A stretch of DNA of 42,447 nucleotides from an uncultured Porphyromonadaceae bacterium (GCA_900550395.1 URSD01000023.1:1-42447), one strand, 5' to 3'; shown: positions 16,740 through 26,072, numbered from the stretch's first letter. Notes: generated by a model from the letters alone, not told the origin. Translations and numbers: made by a program.

Positions 16740-18179
16740 ATGAAAAAGGATACGATATACAGCAGATTCTCACACCTGGCGGCACACAGACCCGACGCGA
16801 CGGCTGTGGCGGAGGACGGCCGGACGGTGACGTACCGCGAACTTGACGCGATGGCTAACGCCATAATGTCGAAATTCTATGATGACCGATACGCGACCGT
16901 AGGCATAGTGATGAGCCACGGCATAGAGATGGTGGCGGCCATGCTGGCAGTGCTGAAGAGTGGGGCGGCCTATGTGCCCGCGGAGCCGTCGCTGCCGCAG
17001 GAGCGCATCGACTACATGATGCGTACGGCTTCGGTGGATTTCGTGATAACGGACGGCTATTGCCGCAACCTGCCGGAGGCTCAGCCGCTGGCCGACAGGT
17101 CGGAGCCGCACGGTGTGGCCTACATACTTTATACTTCGGGCACTTCCGGCCGGCCGAAAGGCGTGGTGGTGGAAAACCACAGCGTGGTGAACTATGCGGA
17201 GGCTTTCGAGCATGAGTTCCACGTGGGGCCGGGCGATGTGATGCTGCAATATTCCGTCTGCTCGTTCGACATATTCGTGGAGGAGGTTTTCACCACGCTC
17301 CTGAACGGGGCCGCGCTTGCCATACCCTCGAAGGAGGTGCATGACGGCAGTCTTGCCGACCTTATGGCCTTCTGCGAACGCCACGGCGTGACGGAGATAA
17401 GCGGGTTTCCGTATCTGCTGGCCGACATGAACCGCTACCGCGTCCACCCGTCGCGGCTGCGGCTGCTCATCAGCGGCGGCGATGTGCTGCGGGCGGCGTA
17501 CATAACGTGGCTCAAAGACCGGGACTTCGTGATATACAATACTTACGGGCCGAGCGAGACGACGGTGTGCGCCACGTATTTCCGAGTTGACAACGCCACG
17601 CCCCTTGAGGACGGCACTTACCCGGAGGGCATGCCCGTAAGGGGAGTCGAGGTGGAGATACTCGACAACGACCTGAGGGCGGTGCGCGAGGGCAGGACCG
17701 GGGAGATATGCATCTTCGGCGAGGGCGTGTCGCGCGGCTACATCGGCAATCCTCCCGAACAGGTGAATTTTGTGGTCCTCGATGACGGCAAGCGCGCCTA
17801 CCGCAGCGGCGACCTGGGCTACCGGCTGCCCGACGGCAACATCGCCTTCCTGCGGCGAAAGGACAGGCAGGTGATGATTCTGGGCAAGCGTGTGGAACCG
17901 GAGGAAGTGGAGAATGTGCTGAACGAGTCGCCCTGCGTGGAGCGTGGGGTGGTGCGGTCACACACCGACGAGCACGGACTGGCCTACCTGACGGCCTACT
18001 TCGTGCCGTCGCACAAGAACTGCCGTCTGAGCCGCATAAAGAGCTTCCTGCGGTCGCGTCTGGCCGACTTCATGGTGCCGGAGTTCTTCGTGAAGATGGA
18101 CGAGATACCGCTTACGGTGCGCGGCAAGGTCAACGACCATGCGCTGCCCGTGGTGCTGAAGGAAGGGGAGGAGGAATGA
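16740..18179 (+). CDS. Free-standing amino-acid adenylation enzyme (NRPS-like A domain)
   Basis: This 479-residue ANL-family enzyme should activate a carboxylic acid, probably an amino acid, as an acyl-adenylate. Core motifs are in order: the phosphate-binding loop LYTSGTSGRPKG (about 130-141), FDIFVEE with D177 at the position that in GrsA (D235) contacts the substrate amino group, YGPSETTV (about 269), YRSGDLGYRLPDG (about 357) and the C-terminal catalytic Lys in RGKVND (K463). No carrier-protein or condensation domain is attached or encoded nearby. The ATG at 16740 gives a normal domain start. It shares ATGA with the following GNAT gene, so the three-gene operon is tightly coupled. A D-alanine ligase-like or dipeptide-forming role is possible. 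The product is unknown. Confidence 0.87.
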   Translation: MKKDTIYSRFSHLAAHRPDATAVAEDGRTVTYRELDAMANAIMSKFYDDRYATVGIVMSHGIEMVAAMLAVLKSGAAYVPAEPSLPQERIDYMMRTASVDFVITDGYCRNLPEAQPLADRSEPHGVAYILYTSGTSGRPKGVVVENHSVVNYAEAFEHEFHVGPGDVMLQYSVCSFDIFVEEVFTTLLNGAALAIPSKEVHDGSLADLMAFCERHGVTEISGFPYLLADMNRYRVHPSRLRLLISGGDVLRAAYITWLKDRDFVIYNTYGPSETTVCATYFRVDNATPLEDGTYPEGMPVRGVEVEILDNDLRAVREGRTGEICIFGEGVSRGYIGNPPEQVNFVVLDDGKRAYRSGDLGYRLPDGNIAFLRRKDRQVMILGKRVEPEEVENVLNESPCVERGVVRSHTDEHGLAYLTAYFVPSHKNCRLSRIKSFLRSRLADFMVPEFFVKMDEIPLTVRGKVNDHALPVVLKEGEEE

Positions 18180-18643
18180 ACATAGCGATACGGGAAATAT
18201 CGGCAGTCCCGACACTGATGCACTGGCGCGCCGAGGTGATAGGAGAGGTGTTCGGCTCGGTGCCGTCGAAGCGCCTGCTGGTAGCCAACCGGCGCTATTA
18301 CCGCGAGCACGCCCCGGACGGCACGCATTATGCCGTCGTGGCCGCGGCGGAGGGCACGGACGCCGGGTGCGGTGCCATCTGCCTCTCGGACGAGCTGCCG
18401 TCGCCCGACAATCCTTCGGGCCGCTGTGCCTATCTTATGAATATATATGTGCGCCGGGAGTATCGTTGCCGTGGCATAGGCCACGCCATCGTACGCCGGC
18501 TTGTGGAAAAAGCCCGAGAACTGGGCTGCGACAAGATATATCTTGAAACAACCGAAGGGGCACGTCCGTTATATAAGAGTATCGGGTTTGAGGACATGCC
18601 CGGAATGATGAAGTATGCAGACGTTCAGAACAGGCAACCTTAA
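18176..18643 (+). CDS. GNAT-family N-acetyltransferase
   Basis: This 155-residue protein has the GNAT acetyl-CoA signature: beta-strand AYLMNIYVRREYRCRGIGHAIVRRLVEKARELGC (about 84-118, with the RxxGxG-type loop RCRGIG) and a closing motif LYKSIGFED. It probably transfers an acetyl or acyl group to an amine. Its start overlaps the stop of the adenylation gene (ATGA), and its last 29 nt overlap the hydrolase gene, so all three are likely made in fixed proportion and act on one metabolite. Substrate unknown. Confidence 0.88.
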   Translation: MNIAIREISAVPTLMHWRAEVIGEVFGSVPSKRLLVANRRYYREHAPDGTHYAVVAAAEGTDAGCGAICLSDELPSPDNPSGRCAYLMNIYVRREYRCRGIGHAIVRRLVEKARELGCDKIYLETTEGARPLYKSIGFEDMPGMMKYADVQNRQP

Positions 18644-19304
18644 GATAACGGCAGTGAAAGAGTCGGGCGGCAGGATATGCTATGTGCTTTATCCTTTCGA
18701 CGGCCTCGGCGAGTGGATAGAGCAGGCGGCGCAGAAGTACGGCGTGTCGCTGGCCGTGATAACCGGCATGGACTGGGACGACGACCTCACGCCGTGGCCG
18801 GCAGCGGGGCAACCGCCTGGCAGCCCTGACTTCAGGGGTAATGCGGCCCGCTTCCTATCTACGCTCGTCTCGGAGGTGATACCCGAGGTGGAGCGACGGC
18901 TGGGCATAGCACCCGGTGCCGAGAGGACGCTGGCGGGCGTGTCGCTTTCCGGCCTGTTCACGCTGTGGCAGTGGCTGACGAACGATACGTTCCGGAACAT
19001 CATCAGTCTCTCCGGCTCATTCTGGTACGCCGGCTTCGCCGACTGGGCCATGAAACAGCCGGTGTCTGGCAAAACCGGCCGGGCGTACTTCCTGCTCGGC
19101 AATCGTGAGGCAAAGAGCAGCGTCAGGGCTTTCCGGCCGGTGCAGACCGACACGGAGAAGATAGTCCGCTACTTGCAAGACAACGGCGTCGATGCCGTCT
19201 TCGAGTTAGTGCCGGGCGACCATTACCAGTACGCCGAGGAGCGCCTCGACCGGGCATTCAGCCGGATGTTTCGGGGGGATAGACAAAGCCCCTCGAACCG
19301 GTGA
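18615..19304 (+). CDS. Alpha/beta-hydrolase (putative esterase)
   Basis: This 229-residue protein has an esterase-like alpha/beta-hydrolase layout. A nucleophile-elbow motif AGVSLSG places the likely catalytic Ser at S110, with Ser rather than Gly two residues after it. A late His in PGDHYQY (about H203) could complete the triad. The region around it (SGSFWYAGFADW) recalls enterochelin-esterase-like proteins. No signal peptide is seen, so it should be cytosolic. It overlaps the GNAT gene by 29 nt. By context it may release or trim the product of the adenylation/acetylation pair. Confidence 0.75.
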   Translation: MQTFRTGNLKITAVKESGGRICYVLYPFDGLGEWIEQAAQKYGVSLAVITGMDWDDDLTPWPAAGQPPGSPDFRGNAARFLSTLVSEVIPEVERRLGIAPGAERTLAGVSLSGLFTLWQWLTNDTFRNIISLSGSFWYAGFADWAMKQPVSGKTGRAYFLLGNREAKSSVRAFRPVQTDTEKIVRYLQDNGVDAVFELVPGDHYQYAEERLDRAFSRMFRGDRQSPSNR

Positions 19305-19337
19305 TTCGGGGGACTCTGCATGGAAGCTGAAAAGTGA

Positions 19338-19865
19338 TTATTCTTTTTCGTAACGGATATTGCGCAGGTAGATCCGGTCGTTGTCGGCAGCTCCGCCAAC
19401 GATTGAGAAAACGTATCCATTGGCGCCTTCCGACCATGCTTTGTACACTTTCGGAAATTCTTTTTTGATATTGAGGCGTATGGTGTGCCATTGGCCGTCG
19501 CGGTCGAAGGATAGCTTTACCGACTGTGCGGCTTCGGGCTTGGCAGAGGTGAGCTGGATGGAGAGTTCCTTTTTGTCGGTGGTGCGGATGTCGAACACAA
19601 GCTCGTAGCCGTCGGTCAGCACTTTGTTGTCGAATGGCAGAGCGCTCTCGTATCCTCCTCCAATCCAGCCTTTGCCGGCTGAAGTGAATTCGAGGGCGTC
19701 GTCAACGTTGGTCTGGGTATATGTGTTTTCCCAGATGTAATAGTTGCTTTTGATCCATTCCTCGCTGCCGGTGGGGGCGTTGTGTTGCCAGACGATGTAT
19801 GTTGTCTTGGCTGAAAGGCTCATTGCCGCAAGGGCTACGAGGATGGCCGGGAGTATTTTCTTCAT
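19338..19865 (-). CDS. Small secreted beta-sandwich protein, possibly carbohydrate-binding
   Basis: This 175-residue protein has a clear Sec signal peptide (MKKILPAILVALAAMSLSA). The mature part is rich in Trp/Tyr and beta-strand patterns (YELVFDIRTTDKKELSIQLTSA, WHTIRLNIKK, YVFSIVGGAADNDRIYLRNIRYEKE), recalling galactose-binding-like modules such as those at the C-terminus of some GH3/ExoP proteins. I see no catalytic motif. It lies downstream of the large discoidin-repeat gene on the same strand, separated by a GC-rich hairpin. The two may be functionally linked surface or secreted glycan binders; that is inference. Confidence 0.65.
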   Translation of the reverse strand: MKKILPAILVALAAMSLSAKTTYIVWQHNAPTGSEEWIKSNYYIWENTYTQTNVDDALEFTSAGKGWIGGGYESALPFDNKVLTDGYELVFDIRTTDKKELSIQLTSAKPEAAQSVKLSFDRDGQWHTIRLNIKKEFPKVYKAWSEGANGYVFSIVGGAADNDRIYLRNIRYEKE

Positions 19866-19876
19866 GACAGTTGATG

Positions 19877-19922
19877 AAAAGACCGGACCCCATGGCAGAT
19901 GGGATGCCTTCGGGGCCCGGTC
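19877..19922 (-). terminator. GC-rich intercistronic hairpin (terminator or attenuator)
   Basis: GACCGGACCCC (19881-19891) pairs with GGGGCCCGGTC (19912-19922) with one mismatch. An inner GGCA/TGCC pair extends it. Read leftward it is followed by TTTT. It sits about 30 nt after the discoidin-repeat gene and only 15 nt before the next ATG, so it may limit rather than fully stop transcription into the small secreted protein. Confidence 0.6.
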
Positions 19923-19954
19923 GTGGGTTGATTGGCTGGTTATGAAATTGTACC

Positions 19955-22855
19955 TTAGAATGCTACTTTATGGCCGCCGACGATGTACATGCCGTGGGGC
20001 AGACCTTCGAGGGCTTCTCCGGCTTTGACGTTACTGCGGATCTTGATGCCCTGAACATTGTAGACGTCAACGATGCTGTTGCTGTCGGCGGTGATGTCGT
20101 CGATGGAAGTCTGTGTGTTCTGGACTGTGCCGTAGGCGTTCATGCCGAGCAGACGGATGGGATAGTTGTGGTCCTTCGCGGTGATGTTGAGGGTGAGAGA
20201 CTTGATGCCTTTGAGGTTGGCAGAGCCGATGGCACGTGCGGCGGTATTGTTCACGATCTTGTCGACGGGCGAATATCCGTTGATGAAGTTGCGCCCGCTG
20301 ACGGTGAGTATGGTGGCAGTGCTGCCGTTGGAGTAGGTGGCATCCACGGTGTAGTCGGAGGGGCATGCGGCTTCCCAGTTGATGGTGAGGAGTGAGAGAT
20401 TCAGCACCTTGCCGGTGAAGTTGAACTTCAGTGTTGCAGGAAGTTCGGCGATTTGAATCTCGTTCTGGGCGAAGATATTGACATTTTCAAGAACCGTGCC
20501 GTTCAGTGAGGCTGTGTTGGCGAGGTCTGCTGCTTCAATCTTTGTATCGGCCTGTGCCACGACGTTGATCTCGATGTCAGCAGTTGCGTCGCCGCAAGTT
20601 GCCGTCACGGTGTAGTTGCCGGTTGTTTCGGCCGAGAATACATTGCCTTCCATGGTGGCTCCGCTGCATTCATATGTCACGGTCTGGTCGGTCATCTCGG
20701 CGCCGAACTGGTCGAACACTTTGGCGGAGATGGTGACTTTCTCACCGGTGACGACATCGTTATCGCTGGCGGTCAGCTCGATTTGGTCGGGTTTTGATTC
20801 AATTGCGCTGGTGCCGTAAACTTTGAAGTCGTGGAGCTTGATGCCGTAGTCGGTGGCGTTTTTAGTGGTGACGACCTTGATGTACTGAATGTCGTTCATC
20901 TCTTTTCCGGAGAAGCGGTCGCTGTGGTTCTGAAGGCCTGCTTTGTCTTTCTGTGAGTAGAATAGTGTGAGGTCGTTCTCGTTTGTCCCGAGGTAAACGT
21001 CATAGTCGGCGGGAGATGCGCCTTCCCAGAGTGCGGCGATAAGGTCGATGTTGTAGGGCTTGGCGAGCTTGACGAGGAACCAGTGCTCGTGGGCGCCGGC
21101 GGGCTCAGCAGGTGCAAGCACGTAATCGGCACCCCAGTCCGTGATTACCTGACCGCCGTCGGTGACGGGAGCCTTGTTCTCAGCCGCGCCGTCGGAAGCG
21201 GTGATTACGCAACCTGCGAGGCAGTAGTCATCCTCGTTGGCTACATAGAATTCGGCTTCTGCGCTGAGGCCTTCGATGGTGGCGCTGACGGTCACCATGC
21301 CCTTGGCATTTGCGGTGATGGTGCCGTCGGCATATTCAGCGCCGGTAACGGTGACGGCAGGAATCAGACCGGTCATTTCTTCGCCGTACTGGTCGATGAC
21401 GGAGGTCGTTACTTTGTTGGTCTCGCCGATTACGAGACCGCCCTTTTCGAGAGTGATGTTGATTTTATCGGCCTTAGGAGCCTCGCGCTTGATTCCGGAT
21501 ACGTAAATCTCGTTCAGGCAGGGCTTGCCGGCGGGGTTATCGGCGTCCTTTACTACGATATAGCGGGCAATGACGGGCTTCCCGTACGAGTAGGTGGTGA
21601 TGGCGTCGGCGGTGCGTGTAAGCTCGGGAGTGAAGGTCCAGTCGCTGTTTACGGCCAGATCGGCGGTCCATCTGAAGTCGGTGCCGTCGGTTGTGATTTT
21701 GTTCTCGATAGAAGTGGCGTCGGTGGCATAGCCGAATACGCATTTGCCGTTTGCGTTGGTGCTGTAGTATGCACCGATGGCGTCAACCATATAGTTATCG
21801 CCGAGGTCTACCAGGAGCCAGCCGTCGCCACCGCCCCATTCTCCGTTATACTGATAGTAAGTGGCGAGGTTGCCGTCTACGGCGTTTGTGGGAGGGTTGT
21901 TGTCCTCTGTATCAGCCTTTACGCGGCCCTGGATGGCTTTGCCGGTGGCTATGTTTGTGATGCCGTCCCAGTTGAAGGCGAATGTGAGTGCGAGAGTGCC
22001 GCTTACGTTATTCTCGCCTGCGGTTGCTGTAGCGGTGAGAGTGAATGTGCCAACTTCGGTGGAGCTTACCTTGTAGGTGCCGTTCTCACCTGTGATAGTC
22101 ACGGCAGCGTTGTCGCAGGAAAGGGTGAGGCCGGAAAGCTGCTCAAGGCTCATGTCCTCGCCGATTTTGTTGACCGCGGTGACGGTCACCTCTACGGCTT
22201 CGCCGCCTGCGACAGCGTTGCCTGCGGCTGCAAGCCGAAGCTCGGTGATTTCGTCGCGGTTCTGGATGTCGGCAATCCTCACGTCGAAGATACGCATGCC
22301 GTACTGACTGCCGAAATTGTTGTATTCGTCGGCGTAGATGAGGACGTACCGGCCTGTCTGTGCGGGGTCGAAGACGATGTTGTCCGTGTAGCCGGCTTCC
22401 GTGTCGTTACCGCCGGTGGCTGCTGCTGTGTGGTTGGCAAGCCATTCGGCGCTGATTTCGTTGTATTCTATAGTGGTGGTTTTGGTTTCTCCGTCTACTT
22501 CTGTGATTTCTTCCTTGGTCTGCGGAGTGTAGGGGATTTCTTCAGCGCTGACGTAAACGGAGTATTTTTTGCAGTGCGAAGCTTCCCAGACGATTTCCAT
22601 GTCGGTAAATGTCTTCTCGCTGCCGAGGTCGATGAGAACCCAGTCCTGTGTGTATTTATGTGTATTGGCGGCAGCCTGCCAACCCGTACCGTCGTTATTG
22701 TCGACGATGTTGTTTTTTTCTGCCGGATTGGAGGACACGGTGACGGCAGAACCCTGTGCCAGATTCTCAATCGTACCGGATGCCCAGTTGATGGCAGCCA
22801 TGACCGACATGCAGGCGATGGTGCCGACAGATGCAAGAGATAAAAGTTTTTTCAT
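19955..22855 (-). CDS. Large secreted surface protein with discoidin-like and Ig-like repeats and a T9SS-type tail
   Basis: This 966-residue exported protein starts MKKLLSLASVGTIACMSVMA. It alternates F5/8C (discoidin, CBM32-like) modules and Ig-like domains. Discoidin-like segments lie at about 20-180 (NLAQGSAVTVSSNPAEKN, WVLIDLG), 290-440 (WLLVDLGDNYMVDAIGAYYS) and 560-690 (WFLVKLAKPYNIDLIAALW), and a fourth related region at about 790-890. The C-terminus (VDVYNVQGIKIRSNV..GLPHGMYIVGGHKVAF) resembles the type IX secretion sorting domain of Bacteroidetes. No catalytic motif is visible, so it is probably an adhesin or glycan-binding surface protein. The start at 22855 is chosen for its signal peptide; an in-frame upstream start at 22948 lies inside the promoter. 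Confidence 0.8.
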   Translation of the reverse strand: MKKLLSLASVGTIACMSVMAAINWASGTIENLAQGSAVTVSSNPAEKNNIVDNNDGTGWQAAANTHKYTQDWVLIDLGSEKTFTDMEIVWEASHCKKYSVYVSAEEIPYTPQTKEEITEVDGETKTTTIEYNEISAEWLANHTAAATGGNDTEAGYTDNIVFDPAQTGRYVLIYADEYNNFGSQYGMRIFDVRIADIQNRDEITELRLAAAGNAVAGGEAVEVTVTAVNKIGEDMSLEQLSGLTLSCDNAAVTITGENGTYKVSSTEVGTFTLTATATAGENNVSGTLALTFAFNWDGITNIATGKAIQGRVKADTEDNNPPTNAVDGNLATYYQYNGEWGGGDGWLLVDLGDNYMVDAIGAYYSTNANGKCVFGYATDATSIENKITTDGTDFRWTADLAVNSDWTFTPELTRTADAITTYSYGKPVIARYIVVKDADNPAGKPCLNEIYVSGIKREAPKADKINITLEKGGLVIGETNKVTTSVIDQYGEEMTGLIPAVTVTGAEYADGTITANAKGMVTVSATIEGLSAEAEFYVANEDDYCLAGCVITASDGAAENKAPVTDGGQVITDWGADYVLAPAEPAGAHEHWFLVKLAKPYNIDLIAALWEGASPADYDVYLGTNENDLTLFYSQKDKAGLQNHSDRFSGKEMNDIQYIKVVTTKNATDYGIKLHDFKVYGTSAIESKPDQIELTASDNDVVTGEKVTISAKVFDQFGAEMTDQTVTYECSGATMEGNVFSAETTGNYTVTATCGDATADIEINVVAQADTKIEAADLANTASLNGTVLENVNIFAQNEIQIAELPATLKFNFTGKVLNLSLLTINWEAACPSDYTVDATYSNGSTATILTVSGRNFINGYSPVDKIVNNTAARAIGSANLKGIKSLTLNITAKDHNYPIRLLGMNAYGTVQNTQTSIDDITADSNSIVDVYNVQGIKIRSNVKAGEALEGLPHGMYIVGGHKVAF

Positions 22856-22917
22856 ATAAATTATGGTTAGATTTGTTTGACGTTTGCAACGCCAGTAACG
22901 GTTATTAGATTTTGCTG

Positions 22918-22948
22918 CAAAAGTACAACCGCCGATGCACCTCCGCAA
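22918..22948 (-). promoter_or_regulatory. Promoter of the discoidin-repeat surface protein
   Basis: Read leftward, TTG (22946-22948) and TACTTTTG (22918-22925) are separated by exactly 20 nt, a full match to the Bacteroidetes consensus. The ATG at 22855 lies 62 nt past the -7 box. Confidence 0.7.
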
Positions 22949-23144
22949 TACAATGTAGCTCTATTTCACACATACATACTGCGACTTACGACCTCTACAA
23001 TGCCTCTACATGTTTCTTGTAATATTCTGATAATAAGTGATTAATGTAAAATGATAAACATAAAGTCCATCTACGGCTCGATTTTTTGCGGAATTTTTAC
23101 TAAATTGCGGTCGGAAAACACAGAAGTACAATGAATCGTTCCTC
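22949..23144. other. Divergent intergenic region upstream of the regulator
   Basis: This AT-rich stretch separates the discoidin-repeat gene (leftward) from the HTH regulator (rightward). Apart from the leftward promoter I see no full TTG/TAnnTTTG pair for the regulator. A 12-codon reading frame with ATG (23131-23166, MNRSSCLIPEP) overlaps the regulator start out of frame; whether it is translated is unknown. Confidence 0.4.
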
Positions 23145-26072
23145 ATGTCTTATTCCAGAACCATAATATCCGTCATTATTTTCCTGCTTTCGCAGGCGGC
23201 CGGACGCGCTGTGGCCGCAGGTAGCGACGGATATGTGCCGGTGCGTAATTTCACAATTAAGGATTATTCTGGAAACGCCCAGAACTGGGGGTGTGTGGAG
23301 GATGGCCTCGGCCGCGTCTATGTGGCCAATGGTTACGGAATGCTTTGCCATGACGGTTCGATTTGGCGTCTGTATCATCTGCCAAACTATACATCGGTGC
23401 GTGCTCTGTTCTACGATGAAGAAAAAGGACGCATCTATGCCGCCGGCAGCGGTGAATTCGGCTATTTCTCTCCTACCGGCCCGGGCCGCGACCTCAGGTA
23501 CACATCGCTCTCCGCACACCTCGGCGAGCTGCATCCGGCCCTGACGGAGATATGGAAAATCGTCCGTACCGACGGACGCATATGGTTCCAGGGCGACTAT
23601 CATTTTTTCAGCTACGACGGCTCGAAGCTCACCGCTTATGACAGCAAGGACCGTATAGCCCGTTTCTCGGGAATCGCCGGTAAGATTTATGTGGCTTTTG
23701 ACAACGGCAGCATAGCCTGCATGGACAACGGCGAGATGCATTATCTCAGAGGGACTGAGGCGCTTGCAGGTCTTAAAATCACTGCAATGCTTCCCTATGG
23801 AGGCAAGAACAGGATTCTTATAGGCACCTCTGTCGATGGTCTGTTCCTGTACGATGGTGTTAGGGCAGAGAGATTCGACAGCGACATCAACGCTTTCCTG
23901 AAGAAGAATCAGTTGTTCTGTGCGTCGGCTCAGGGCGATAATTATGTGTTCGGTACCGTCAACCGCGGGGCTGTGGTGAGGAATTTTGCTTCCGGACGTA
24001 TAGAATATATAAATAAGGAGGCGGGATTGCAGAACAATACCGTGCTCGCGGCGGATTTCGACCGTAACGGCAATCTGTGGCTTTCGCTCGACTACGGCCT
24101 TGGCTACGCCGTCTACAATACCCGCATGTGGAGCCTTACGGGTGTGTCGGGACCGATAGGAGCCGGTTATGCCTCCATGGTAAAGAACGGCAGGATTTTC
24201 CTCGGAACCAACCAGGGCCTTTTCGTGGCACCTTATCCGTTCATGCCGAGTCCGTCACCTGCTAAATTCGATCAGCAGCTTCAGGGACAGGTATGGTCGA
24301 TCAACGACAGCGGCAACGCGGTATTCGTTGGCTCCGATGCCGGTGCGTACGCAGGCGACGGCGAGGGGCATTTCTATCAGATAGCCGGGCTTGGCGGCAC
24401 GACGAGAGTGAGGGTGCTGAAAGGCAGCGAAAAACGTGCATTGGCCCTGACCTACCAGGGTTTCTACTTACTGGGCAACGACAGCGGCCGATGGATGGCT
24501 TTGGGAAGAGTGGACGGATACGATGACATCGCGGCCGATTTCGTTCAGGACAGGTTCGGCGACATCTGGCTTGCCCATTGGCGTAAAGGTGTGTTCAGGC
24601 TGCGCTTCAACGATAAGACAGTCTCGTTCGACCACTCCCGCCTCTTCGACCATGACTCCGGTCTGCCTGCCGATAAAAATACTTCTTTGGCTTTGTACCG
24701 CGACCGCGTGGTGGTGTCGACAGAGGGCGGTTTCTACTATTTCAATGCGAAGAACGAGGATATGCAGCCATGCCGGGACGTGACCGATATCTTCGGCGAT
24801 GCCGTGCGCGGTTCGTTCCGTGTGCTGGGCGACTCGGTTCTTGCCGTAATCGACAGCCACGGCATCAGCACGGCCATGCTTGGCCGCGACGGAAAATTCA
24901 AGGTCGACACCACGTCGCTAAGAAACATAGGCAACAGACTGATACCGGGCTACACAGATCTGTATATGGCCGATGACGGAAAACTGCTGCTGTCGGGTTA
25001 TGAGGGGTTCTGGAACATCAATCCTCATCATGTGTCGGAAAATGTTGCGGAGGGTAGCGTCGGCGCCACTCCGTTTGTAAGTGCTGTTACGGCCAACGGC
25101 GACTCCCTTGTGTACCGTGCCACGGTGGAATCCGCCGATGACGGTGTACGCTCGCTGAAAGTGCCCTATGACCTGAATACTCTGCGTTTCAATTTCGGAT
25201 GTGCCTACTTCGGCTCGCCTGACGGCATAGAATATAGTTCTTATCTGGAGGGCTATGACGACGGACCGTCGGATTTTTCGGACGCGAAATCACGTGAGTA
25301 CACGAAAATTCCGGACGGCGTGTACAAATTCCGTCTTACCGCGCGCAATCTCCACACCGGCAGTGTCGAGACTACTGTCCTGAAAGTGGTAGTTGCATCG
25401 CCGTGGTATAGCACAATCATTGCCCGTATCGTATGGGTGCTCCTGTTCATGCTTGCCTGTGCCGGAATATATTTCGTTGTGGCGGAACGCGTGAAGCGGT
25501 CGCGCAAAGCATTGGAAAAGAGGAAAGAGGAGGAATTTGCGGCTTTGGAGATGAAAACACGGCATGAGTCGATGGTGAAGGATATGGAGATAGCGACTCT
25601 GCGTTCAGAGCATCTTGAGCAGGACATACAGCACAAGAGCCGCGAACTCTGCGACACTACGCAGAATCTCATACAGAAGAATGAGGTGCTTCAGGATATT
25701 TCAGCAAGGCTCAAGCATATAGGCGAATTGTTGTCGACCGACCTCGGCGTTGCGGCCGCACAGCGCAAACTGGAGAAGATCCGTCAGATAATCGACTATA
25801 ATCTAAGCCACGACAACGACTGGACGCGGTTCTCCAGCAATTTCGATGTCGTCTATTCGAATTTCACCAAAAGGCTTATGGAACTGCATCCCAATCTGAG
25901 CGTGGCCGACAAACGGTTGTGCTGTTACATACGCATGGGGTTGTCGAGTAAGGAGATTGCACCTCTGATCAATATATCGAACAAGTCGGTGGAGATGGCC
26001 CGTTACCGCGTTCGCAAGAAAATCGGTCTTGAGCCTGGTGATTCGCTGACGAGTTACCTCAATAGTTTGTGA
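23145..26072 (+). CDS. Membrane-spanning propeller/Y_Y_Y sensor with a LuxR-type HTH and no kinase
   Basis: This 975-residue regulator has a signal peptide (to about 26), a long periplasmic beta-propeller with repeated motifs such as GNLWLSLDYGLGYAVYN and GDIWLAHWRKGVFRLRF (about 30-640), a Y_Y_Y-like Ig domain (about 680-750, SSYLEGYDDGPSDFSDAKSREYTKIPDGVYKFRLTARN), one transmembrane helix (about 758-781), a cytoplasmic coiled coil (about 785-860) and a C-terminal HTH (about 910-965, SSKEIAPLINISNKSVEMARYRVRKKIG). It has no histidine-kinase or receiver domain, so periplasmic sugar sensing would be coupled directly to DNA binding, as in SusR-like regulators. It lies upstream of the second glycan operon in the same direction and is its likely activator. 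Confidence 0.9.
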   Translation: MSYSRTIISVIIFLLSQAAGRAVAAGSDGYVPVRNFTIKDYSGNAQNWGCVEDGLGRVYVANGYGMLCHDGSIWRLYHLPNYTSVRALFYDEEKGRIYAAGSGEFGYFSPTGPGRDLRYTSLSAHLGELHPALTEIWKIVRTDGRIWFQGDYHFFSYDGSKLTAYDSKDRIARFSGIAGKIYVAFDNGSIACMDNGEMHYLRGTEALAGLKITAMLPYGGKNRILIGTSVDGLFLYDGVRAERFDSDINAFLKKNQLFCASAQGDNYVFGTVNRGAVVRNFASGRIEYINKEAGLQNNTVLAADFDRNGNLWLSLDYGLGYAVYNTRMWSLTGVSGPIGAGYASMVKNGRIFLGTNQGLFVAPYPFMPSPSPAKFDQQLQGQVWSINDSGNAVFVGSDAGAYAGDGEGHFYQIAGLGGTTRVRVLKGSEKRALALTYQGFYLLGNDSGRWMALGRVDGYDDIAADFVQDRFGDIWLAHWRKGVFRLRFNDKTVSFDHSRLFDHDSGLPADKNTSLALYRDRVVVSTEGGFYYFNAKNEDMQPCRDVTDIFGDAVRGSFRVLGDSVLAVIDSHGISTAMLGRDGKFKVDTTSLRNIGNRLIPGYTDLYMADDGKLLLSGYEGFWNINPHHVSENVAEGSVGATPFVSAVTANGDSLVYRATVESADDGVRSLKVPYDLNTLRFNFGCAYFGSPDGIEYSSYLEGYDDGPSDFSDAKSREYTKIPDGVYKFRLTARNLHTGSVETTVLKVVVASPWYSTIIARIVWVLLFMLACAGIYFVVAERVKRSRKALEKRKEEEFAALEMKTRHESMVKDMEIATLRSEHLEQDIQHKSRELCDTTQNLIQKNEVLQDISARLKHIGELLSTDLGVAAAQRKLEKIRQIIDYNLSHDNDWTRFSSNFDVVYSNFTKRLMELHPNLSVADKRLCCYIRMGLSSKEIAPLINISNKSVEMARYRVRKKIGLEPGDSLTSYLNSL

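Noticed and set aside
16594..16864. N-terminal extension of the thiol peroxidase
   Set aside because: The extension overlaps the divergent adenylation gene and its promoter region and has no family similarity; the conserved start is at 16594.
21083..22843. Long rightward open frame antisense to the discoidin-repeat gene
   Set aside because: Low-complexity Val/Gly/Asp/Cys-rich translation without motifs; the opposite strand has a signal peptide, domains and a promoter.
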